A program made the translations under genes and the position numbers. From Anaerolineae bacterium (GTDB taxonomy: Bacteria > Chloroflexota > Anaerolineae > E26-bin7), in the NCBI GenBank assembly GCA_029933115.1, contig JAOZOT010000090.1:3117-10599 (forward strand): a DNA stretch of 7,483 nucleotides. Reading direction: 5' to 3'. Position 1 is the stretch's first letter, and every line of letters starts with the position of its first letter. Below, in pieces: positions 1 to 5,358 of this stretch. The notes below the pieces were generated by a model. It was not told the origin of the DNA. It was given only the letters and a program-made list of their open reading frames with translations, and did not search any database.

Positions 1-222
1 CTCGCTTCTCAGCGCATTGATGTCCTCTTTCAAGACATAGATGTCTTCTTTCAACGCGTAGACATCTTCTCTGGTGGCGAGTTCTTTTCTCAGTTCATCC
101 TTGATTTCTCGCTTCAGAGTTTCTTTATCGGTAGCTTCTTCGATATATTCAATTAGCTCCTTTGCTTCTTGCTCACCCAGTTTCTCTTTGAGAGCTTCGT
201 AAACGGCAATCGCCGTAGGCAT
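1..222 (-). CDS. N-terminal part of a charged coiled-coil protein (DUF1640-like), cut by the window edge
   Basis: The reading frame opens at an ATG at 222 and stays open to the left edge, giving the first 74 residues. A GGGAG Shine-Dalgarno sequence lies 6 nt before the ATG. The protein starts MPTAIAVYEALKEKLGEQEA and becomes a highly charged helix with heptad-like repeats, for example LKEDIYVLKEDINALRSE at the truncated end. There is no signal peptide, cysteine or catalytic motif in this part. The pattern of a short helical head followed by a K/E-rich coiled coil resembles small DUF1640/CCDC90-type proteins, which often end in a membrane anchor; that end is outside the window. It is separated from acsB by a hairpin terminator and I see no functional link to the pathway. 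The function is unknown. It is probably a real gene because it has a good ribosome site and consistent amino-acid composition. Confidence 0.62.
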   Translation of the reverse strand, partial: MPTAIAVYEALKEKLGEQEAKELIEYIEEATDKETLKREIKDELRKELATREDVYALKEDIYVLKEDINALRSE

Positions 223-367
223 TCCCTGCTCCCTTCGGTTTGTCACTTTCGGTTCAAGTCGGGGCAGTGCGTTGCTTGGGGGTGGCTGTGTGTGGGCTTT
301 TGAGACAGCGACTCAAATCACCACTACGCCGGGCCATTTCGGCGGGGCTATTTCTGCGATTGAAGAG

Positions 368-400
368 TGGCGGCAAGCGATTTTGTATCGCTTGCCGCCA
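368..400 (-). terminator. Hairpin at the 3' end of acsB, probable terminator
   Basis: A perfect inverted repeat forms a 13-bp stem (368-380 with 388-400) around a 7-nt loop, with arms reading TGGCGGCAAGCGA and TCGCTTGCCGCCA. It starts 11 nt after the acsB stop codon. On the minus strand it is followed by CTCTTCAATC, which is pyrimidine-rich but not a run of U, so it may terminate imperfectly or protect the mRNA 3' end. It separates acsB from the unrelated coiled-coil gene. Confidence 0.72.
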
Positions 401-411
401 ATGTCTGGTTG

Positions 412-2670
412 TTAGAACAGAGGAGGCATACTCAGGGCCGGATGTCCTTTCTCTTCCAAGTAGGCCAGCAGTTCCTCCACAGTGGTGGCCACCCTCTCGT
501 CGGCAATCTTGTCTATGAGATCGGGGTCGCCTTCTCGGATGGCGGCCTCTTTCAATTCTTCGGCCATAGTCTCTTTCAGGAAGCTGGACATCCACACGAT
601 GCGTTTCAAGCCACCATCGGCTTTGATGAACTTTTTGCTGGTGATGAAGAATTTGCCGTGGCCCATAACCCCTGGCGTCTGCAGGCCGCCACCGGCCGTA
701 CCGGCCAGGGTGGAAAAGGTCATGCCCGCCGGGGTCATGCTGGGGTCCTCACGGGAGACGGTCATGAAGCCGTTGGCCTCGGGGATGATCATCATGATGC
801 ACTCGAAGCATCCGCAGGAGGTCATCGGATCTTCCATGATGGAATACATCGAGACCCGCTCCACCGTTCCGTGGGACTTTTCTTGCACGAACTTGTTGAT
901 GTTGTCCCAGTAGCCTTTGACCGGATCCAGGCAATTGCCCTTGGGCACCGGCTGATTGGGACCGGTGGGGTTGATTTCGTAGGAAGCCTTGCAGTCCAGC
1001 CAGTTGTAGGCTCCGCACAGGCCCAGGCGCTCGGGGCTGATGATGCAGACGTGATTGGGGGCGAAACTCTGGCAGAGGGTGCAGGAGTAGAAGGTATCCA
1101 CCGACTCGTCGGTCATGTCGGCCAGTCGCCTGTTGCGGAAGTCATAAGCCTTCCGGGCTTGCTCCAGCCACTTGGCGTGCTCCTCAGGATCGGTGATGAT
1201 CTTGATTTGGACCTTGTCCAGGATGGCTCCAAAGTCGGCGTGCATTCGGGCGTAGAGGATCTCGCCAAAGTGTTCCAAGTTGAAACCTTTCTCGGCGGCC
1301 GTTTTACTGATGCGTATCCAGGCGATGTCGCGCTGACCGATGTGCTGTATGCCCGAGGCCCCGTTGATAAAGTAGTGAATCTGGCGCTCCAGTACGGGCT
1401 CAAAGTCTTCCTGCATCTTGCGCCCGGCAACCTCGACGATGATGCCCAGGTCCATAGCTCCTCCTTCAGGCACATCCTCAAAACCGGGGCCGATGATCTC
1501 TATCTTGTGGTCTTCCACCTCGTCCATAGGCAGCATGTGCAGGTACTCGAAGGCCCGCGAGTGCTTGCCGCCGAACTCGATACGCATGTCGTCTCTGCGC
1601 ACTCGCTCGCCCTCAAAGGCCGAGCCATAGGGCACCGGCACGGGCACTTCGGTGATTTTGAGCTTGACGCCGCGCACCTCGATGCATCTCTGGACCAGCC
1701 TGTCAGCTCGTTCGATGTCGTCCCGGCCCTCGATCTCGTCGAAAGGCATAGAGACCACGGCTTCGTAGAGGGTGAGGCCAGAGGGGAAGATGTTGGGGAT
1801 GCGTGTGTCGGCAATGGCCGGGAAGCCGTAGTTGATAGCTCCGGCGGCGGTGGCGTACTTCAGGTCGTCAATAGGGCCCAGAGCCAGGGCGAAGGCAAAG
1901 GTGCGGTGTTCATTGTATTCCAAAATTTCCTTGGCCTGGCCGCCTTTGAGGCCACCAAAGGTCAAAGCCGAACGGGTGGCAAAGCCCAAAGCATAGCACG
2001 TGGACTCGGTATTGGTGCCAAAGGGTACGGTGTAGGTATCGTACCCCAGTTCGATACCCTCTTCCATCAATTGCTGGACGATGCTGCGACCGTTGACGTT
2101 GCCGGAGAGGAAGACCAGAATGTTACGCCGCTGCAACTCGCGCACAATCTGCACGGCCACCTCGTTAGACTTGGCGCAGCCGATGACGGCGGCAAAGCCG
2201 GGCATACGCCCGTCTACCAGTTGGATGCCCCAGGCCCGAAGCTGGATATCGTCAATGGGGCCGTTGAGGCATTTGTCACTGTCTGCGGCCGGTGAGGCGT
2301 AGGAACCCTCCCAGTCAAAGGGTTCGGGCTGGGTGCCATCTACGAAGCCGATCCCCATCAGTAGTTCTTCGGCCATCAGGGTGGCTATGCCGGCGTCTAA
2401 TGCAGTGCCCAGGTAAGGTGTCCACAAGCCACTGCTGGGCACCGGTTGAAGCAAGTCCCGGCAGTACTCCAGGGCCGGCACCATGTCGCCCAAGGTCTTT
2501 ATTTCCATACCCGTCATGCCCAAAATGATGGGCAGGTAATAAGCTGTGTTGGTGAACTCGACCTTGGCTTCAGGCCCGTACTCGGCAATGGCCTCCTGGA
2601 GTCGCTTGTCCACGCGATGGATCAGTTCATGAGCTCCTCGAATGGCAGAGCTAGCGATATACTTCGACAT
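412..2670 (-). CDS. acsB: Acetyl-CoA synthase subunit of CO dehydrogenase/acetyl-CoA synthase (bacterial type)
   Basis: This 752-residue protein joins a methyl group from the corrinoid protein, CO and CoA into acetyl-CoA at the Ni-Ni-[4Fe-4S] A-cluster. All A-cluster ligands are present. C530, C533, C542 and C552 lie in the FYSCTLCQSFAPNHVC...GLCG segment, and C619-G620-C621 lie in MTSCGCFE. These match the Moorella thermoacetica residues 506, 509, 518, 528, 595 and 597 with a constant offset of 24; the family phenylalanine 512 is F536. The N-terminal CODH-contacting domain keeps the TAYYLP motif (42-47) but appears about 16 residues shorter before it than Moorella (from memory), with extra sequence around 105-140. 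The C-terminus DKIADE...YLEEKGHPAL is typical. The start is the ATG at 2670, with GGAGG 11 nt upstream, a rather long spacing. The gene is last in the cluster and has its own promoter. No CODH gene is visible beside it. Confidence 0.97.
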   Translation of the reverse strand: MSKYIASSAIRGAHELIHRVDKRLQEAIAEYGPEAKVEFTNTAYYLPIILGMTGMEIKTLGDMVPALEYCRDLLQPVPSSGLWTPYLGTALDAGIATLMAEELLMGIGFVDGTQPEPFDWEGSYASPAADSDKCLNGPIDDIQLRAWGIQLVDGRMPGFAAVIGCAKSNEVAVQIVRELQRRNILVFLSGNVNGRSIVQQLMEEGIELGYDTYTVPFGTNTESTCYALGFATRSALTFGGLKGGQAKEILEYNEHRTFAFALALGPIDDLKYATAAGAINYGFPAIADTRIPNIFPSGLTLYEAVVSMPFDEIEGRDDIERADRLVQRCIEVRGVKLKITEVPVPVPYGSAFEGERVRRDDMRIEFGGKHSRAFEYLHMLPMDEVEDHKIEIIGPGFEDVPEGGAMDLGIIVEVAGRKMQEDFEPVLERQIHYFINGASGIQHIGQRDIAWIRISKTAAEKGFNLEHFGEILYARMHADFGAILDKVQIKIITDPEEHAKWLEQARKAYDFRNRRLADMTDESVDTFYSCTLCQSFAPNHVCIISPERLGLCGAYNWLDCKASYEINPTGPNQPVPKGNCLDPVKGYWDNINKFVQEKSHGTVERVSMYSIMEDPMTSCGCFECIMMIIPEANGFMTVSREDPSMTPAGMTFSTLAGTAGGGLQTPGVMGHGKFFITSKKFIKADGGLKRIVWMSSFLKETMAEELKEAAIREGDPDLIDKIADERVATTVEELLAYLEEKGHPALSMPPLF

Positions 2671-2738
2671 TTCTACTGCTTTCCTCCTTCATGAAGGGTC
2701 TCCTCGTGGGTAGCTACTACACCTGCTCCCGCTGGATC

Positions 2739-2802
2739 ATCAGAACCGGCGGCTGAGTTCGTCCCTCAGTCCAGGCTGAGCCAGGTGGGTGGTTACCCTG
2801 AT
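2739..2802 (-). promoter_or_regulatory. Folded acsB leader with two competing inner hairpins
   Basis: The predicted acsB 5' leader is about 185 nt. An outer stem pairs 2798-2802 plus 2791-2794 with 2739-2743 plus 2744-2747 (ATCAG/CTGAT and AACC/GGTT, with a 3-nt bulge). Inside it, CTCAGCC occurs twice on the minus strand (2780-2774 and 2757-2751), with a single CTGAG (2769-2765) between them. Either copy can pair with CTGAG, so the two inner hairpins are mutually exclusive. I do not recognise a known riboswitch family. It may be regulatory or merely a stable leader. Confidence 0.35.
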
Positions 2803-2861
2803 CTTTTACGCGGTTAAAGGTGGGTGAAATTGATTTGGCTGTTGGCCGAAAACACTTTGTT

Positions 2862-2890
2862 ATTATAGCACAAATGAAGCCGTCTGTAAA
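2862..2890 (-). promoter_or_regulatory. Sigma70-type promoter of acsB
   Basis: On the minus strand there is a -35 of TTTACA (2890-2885), a 17-bp spacer and a perfect -10 of TATAAT (2867-2862), preceded by TGTGC. Transcription would start near 2855 and leave a leader of about 185 nt before acsB. Mobile element copy A and its direct repeat end only 4 bp upstream of the -35 box. Confidence 0.8.
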
Positions 2891-2894
2891 ATCA

Positions 2895-3069
2895 ATGAAA
2901 TGCCTTGACTTTACCCACATCGCGAGGATAGCGCCGAGAAGCCCCCGGTGTAGCCGGGGGAGCCGTCACAACTGACCCAGGGGAGCTTTCTCCTGGGCCG
3001 GCTGTGACTTACCCCCACCTTGCAGTGGGGGCTTCAGCACTTGTGGGTAAAGTCAATGATGAAATGCCT
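2895..3069. repeat. 11-bp direct repeats flanking element copy A
   Basis: ATGAAATGCCT occurs at 2895-2905 and again, identically, at 3059-3069, on either side of element copy A. The last T of the first copy doubles as the first base of the terminal repeat, so the clear duplication is 10-11 bp. It looks like a target-site duplication. The right copy is set off from the element end by two or three extra bases. The similarity continues on the outer side: GTAAAATCAATG (2886-2897) on the left against GTAAAGTCAATG (3047-3058) on the right. Confidence 0.7.
2905..3056 (+). mobile_element. Non-coding MITE-like structured repeat element, copy A
   Basis: About 150 bp without a coding frame, bounded by perfect 14-bp terminal inverted repeats (TTGACTTTACCCAC at 2905-2918, complement at 3043-3056). 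Inside are three hairpins. Hairpin 1 has stem 2942-2948/2954-2960 (CCCCCGG/CCGGGGG). The second is a long imperfect hairpin, closed by GTCACA 2965-2970 with TGTGAC 3003-3008 and a CCCAGG-type inner stem. Hairpin 3 has stem 3012-3018/3025-3031 (CCCCCAC/GTGGGGG). A second copy lies inverted at 5201-5347, roughly 85% identical by hand alignment. With its flanking direct repeats it looks like a non-autonomous transposable element. The GC-rich hairpins recall the ends of IS200/IS605-type elements and REP sequences, but inverted termini with target duplications fit a MITE better. The parent transposase is unknown. Confidence 0.72.
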
Positions 3070-3083
3070 ATGGATTCAGTAGG

Positions 3084-3123
3084 CCCCAGATGAGGAGAGC
3101 AGCGAGGCGCTCCCCATCTGGGG
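3084..3123 (-). terminator. Strong hairpin downstream of fhs, possible terminator
   Basis: The arms CCCCAGATG (3084-3092) and CATCTGGGG (3115-3123) form a 9-bp stem, extended by GGAG/CTCC (3094-3097 with 3110-3113) after one A-C opposition that becomes a G-U pair in minus-strand RNA. It begins 37 nt after the fhs stop. No run of U follows (the sequence is GGCCTACTGAATCC), so it may act as an mRNA 3' end stabiliser or a weak terminator. Confidence 0.5.
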
Positions 3124-3160
3124 GCGCAAACACACAGGTAAGTGGGGGTCAGTTCTATGT

Positions 3161-5044
3161 TTAGAATAGACCTACCACTTTGCCGGTTTTCAAATCAATG
3201 TCTACGTCCATGAAAGCCGGGCGGGAGGGGAGGCCGGGCATAGTGCGCATGGTGCCGCACAGCGGATACAGGAAGCCGGCGGCCAGTGAGGCGCGCACAT
3301 CGGTGATAGGCAGCGTCCAACCGCGAGGAGCCCCTTTGAGAGTCGGATCGTGGGTGAACGACAGGTGTGTCTTGGCCATGCAGAGCGGCAGGTTGCTGTA
3401 GCCTAGCTCGGTGAAGAGCTTGATCTTGCGCTCGGCCAGCGGGGCGTAATCCACGCCATCGGCACGGTAAATCTCCCTGGCGATGGTCTCGATCTTCTCC
3501 TTAATGGACATATCGTCGGGATAGAGGAACTTGAACTGCTTGGGGTCGGACTTTTCGCAGGCCGATACCACAGCCTCTGCCAGTTCGGCGCCGCCCTCGC
3601 CACCTTTGGCCCACACTTCGCTCAGGAAGGCGCCCTCAGCCCCTGCTTCCACGGCTGCTTTCTTGACCACTTCGATCTCTTTGTCGGTGTCGCTGGTGAA
3701 GCGGTTGACGGCCACCACCACCGGTACGCCGAATTTGCGGGCGTTCTCGATGTGCTGAATCAGGTTCGGCAGGCCTGCCTCCAGAAGCGGGATGTTTTCT
3801 TCAGCGTAGGCTGGATCCAGCGGTCGGCCGGCCACTACTTTCGGACCACCACCATGCATCTTGAGGGCGCGGATGGAGGCCACGATGATCACACAGTTGG
3901 GGATCAGCCCGGAGACGCGGCACTTGATGTTGAAGAACTTTTCCATGCCGCAGTCGGCGCCAAAGCCTGATTCGGTGACCACATAGCCGTCCTCTCCCAC
4001 CAGCTTGAGGGCAATGCGGTCGGCCAGAATGGAGCTATTGCCCTGGGCGATGTTGGCGAAGGGGCCGCAGTGGACAAAGGCCGGGCTGCCCATCAGGGTT
4101 TGCATCAGGTTGGGCATGATGGCATCTTTGAGCAGCACTGTCATCGCGCCGGCGCAACCCAGGTCCTCCGCCGTGATTGGCTCCCGGCGCTTGTTGACGC
4201 CGATGACCAGACGACCCATCCGCTCCCGCAGGTCTTCCAGGCTACTGCACAGCGCCAGAGCAGCCATGATCTCGGAGGCTACGGTGATGTCGTACCCCGA
4301 CTGGCGTGGCCGGCCATCGGTCTTGGCTCCCAACCCCAATATGATGTTGCGGATGGCCCGGTCACTGACGTCAACTACCCGGCGATGGTCTATGCCGTAG
4401 GGGTCAATGTCCAGGCGCAGAAAGCGCCGTCGCTCCTCGGCGGTCATTTCGGAGGGCTTGCTGGCTTTGATACCTAGCTTCTCTAGCCGCTTCTTCTGCC
4501 AGAAGTTGAACTCGTCCAGTCCCTGGGGGAAGATGGCCTTGTACAGTCCCTCGTCGTCCAAGCGGTCTTCGTGCATGATGCGAGCATCAATAGCCGCTGC
4601 CAAGAGGTTGTGGGCTGCACCTACGGCGTGGATGTCGCCCGTCAAGTGTAGGTTAAAGTCCTCCATGGGTACGACCTGGGAGTAGCCGCCGCCGGCCGCG
4701 CCACCTTTGATGCCAAAGGTCGGCCCCTGCGAAGGCTGGCGGATGCAGGTGAAGACCTTCTTGCCCAGATAGTACAACCCCTGACTGACGCCGATGGTGG
4801 TGACAGTCTTTCCTTCGCCCAGTGGAGTGGGGGTGATAGCCGTCACGTCAATGTATTTGCCGTTGGGGCGGTCCTTGAACTTCTCCAGCACATCCAGGTG
4901 GACCTTGGCTTTGTACTTGCCATATAAATCCAGGTCGTCCTCGGTGAGCCCCACTTCCTCGGCCACTTCGCGGATTGGCCTCAGATTGGCTGCCTGGGCG
5001 ATTTCGATGTCGCTAGGCACCGGTGATTTGATGTCAACTATCAT
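3161..5044 (-). CDS. fhs: Formate--tetrahydrofolate ligase (formyl-THF synthetase), long eukaryote-like form
   Basis: This cytoplasmic enzyme makes 10-formyl-THF from formate, THF and ATP, the first folate step of the methyl branch. The 627-residue protein has the ATP loop TPTPLGEGKT (71-80), the conserved arginine of IRQPS (R102), the family signature GIKGGAAGGGY (111-121) and the second signature VASIRALKMHGG (388-399), and ends in the usual GLF. It is about 70 residues longer than the common bacterial form of roughly 557. Much of the excess is a segment around 170-220 (FNFWQKKRLEKLGIK to RRFLRLDIDP) that matches the insert in the synthetase domain of eukaryotic C1-THF synthase. The start is the ATG at 5044, with AGGAGGT 5-6 nt upstream. 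It has its own promoter and is bracketed by the two inverted repeat elements. The assignment is very secure. Confidence 0.97.
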   Translation of the reverse strand: MIVDIKSPVPSDIEIAQAANLRPIREVAEEVGLTEDDLDLYGKYKAKVHLDVLEKFKDRPNGKYIDVTAITPTPLGEGKTVTTIGVSQGLYYLGKKVFTCIRQPSQGPTFGIKGGAAGGGYSQVVPMEDFNLHLTGDIHAVGAAHNLLAAAIDARIMHEDRLDDEGLYKAIFPQGLDEFNFWQKKRLEKLGIKASKPSEMTAEERRRFLRLDIDPYGIDHRRVVDVSDRAIRNIILGLGAKTDGRPRQSGYDITVASEIMAALALCSSLEDLRERMGRLVIGVNKRREPITAEDLGCAGAMTVLLKDAIMPNLMQTLMGSPAFVHCGPFANIAQGNSSILADRIALKLVGEDGYVVTESGFGADCGMEKFFNIKCRVSGLIPNCVIIVASIRALKMHGGGPKVVAGRPLDPAYAEENIPLLEAGLPNLIQHIENARKFGVPVVVAVNRFTSDTDKEIEVVKKAAVEAGAEGAFLSEVWAKGGEGGAELAEAVVSACEKSDPKQFKFLYPDDMSIKEKIETIAREIYRADGVDYAPLAERKIKLFTELGYSNLPLCMAKTHLSFTHDPTLKGAPRGWTLPITDVRASLAAGFLYPLCGTMRTMPGLPSRPAFMDVDIDLKTGKVVGLF

Positions 5045-5076
5045 TTGTACCTCCTTGTATTATTAATTTTTGGGCG

Positions 5077-5148
5077 GTGACAACGTAGTCCTTTCCCACG
5101 ACAGGTCAACTCAATGGTACTGTCCTCTCACTTTGTGATTTTTGTCAC
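5077..5148 (-). promoter_or_regulatory. Possible folded leader of fhs
   Basis: In the predicted fhs leader, GTGACA (minus strand, 5148-5143) can pair with TGTCAC (5082-5077). It encloses a smaller stem, GACAG/CTGTC (5124-5120 with 5104-5100). The outer stem begins almost exactly at the expected transcription start. I checked for THF and ZTP riboswitch signatures and saw neither. It may be only a 5' stabilising structure. Confidence 0.25.
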
Positions 5149-5155
5149 GTCCAGT

Positions 5156-5184
5156 ATAATACTACAGGTTGGGAGCGTTGTCAA
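5156..5184 (-). promoter_or_regulatory. Sigma70-type promoter of fhs
   Basis: On the minus strand there is a perfect -35 of TTGACA (5184-5179), a spacer of exactly 17 bp and a -10 of TATTAT (5161-5156). Transcription would start near 5149, leaving a leader of about 105 nt. The direct repeat of element copy B ends 2 bp upstream of the -35 box. fhs can therefore be transcribed independently of fchA-folD. Confidence 0.83.
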
Positions 5185-5186
5185 GC

Positions 5187-5358
5187 GGCTATTTCTCCTC
5201 GACTTTACCCATAAGTCCTGAAGCCCCCACTGCAAGTGGGGGTGGGTCACAGCCGGCCCAGGAAAAGGCCTCTTGGGTCAACTGTGACGGCTCCCTCGGC
5301 TTCACCGAGGGCTTCCGTCACCATCCTCGCGATATGGGTAAAGTCAAGGCTACTTCTC
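5187..5358. repeat. 11-bp direct repeats flanking element copy B, overlapping the folD stop
   Basis: GGCTATTTCTC (5187-5197) and GGCTACTTCTC (5348-5358) differ at one base and flank element copy B. On the minus strand the folD-side copy reads GAG AAG TAG CC, which is the last two codons and the stop of folD. The other copy reads GAG AAA TAG CC. This is what a target-site duplication at the end of folD would leave. As in copy A, three extra bases (5198-5200) lie between the element end and the far repeat. Confidence 0.7.
5201..5347 (-). mobile_element. Non-coding MITE-like structured repeat element, copy B
   Basis: The inverted partner of copy A, with the same layout. The terminal repeats are TTGACTTTACCCAT (minus strand from 5347) and ATGGGTAAAGTC ending at 5201. 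Hairpin 1 is CCCTCGG/CCGAGGG (5305-5311 with 5293-5299). The middle hairpin is closed by GTCACA/TGTGAC. Hairpin 3 has arms 5224-5230 and 5236-5242. Two base pairs change from C-G in copy A to T-A here while keeping pairing: one in hairpin 1 (5308/5296) and the innermost pair of the terminal repeat. Loop lengths also vary while the stems are kept. It lies directly after the folD stop, so any folD-fhs read-through transcript would carry these hairpins. Confidence 0.72.

Noticed and set aside
254..595. Minus-strand frame overlapping the acsB 3' end and terminator
   Set aside because: It overlaps acsB in a different frame, runs through the terminator hairpin and has an Arg-rich composition typical of a shadow frame.
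367..2295. A 642-residue open frame on the plus strand opposite acsB
   Set aside because: It is fully antisense to an unmistakable AcsB with all A-cluster cysteines, has no family resemblance, and is rich in His, Gly and Asp as expected from reading a GC-biased gene backwards.
2905..3056. Reading the repeat elements as a CRISPR array or as simple terminators
   Set aside because: There are only two copies, in opposite orientation and 2 kb apart, with no spacers. They have terminal inverted repeats and flanking duplications, and the hairpins lack T tracts.
5045..5150. THF or ZTP riboswitch upstream of fhs
   Set aside because: Folate-gene leaders often carry these, but neither the ZTP conserved segments nor the THF core could be found here or upstream of fchA.
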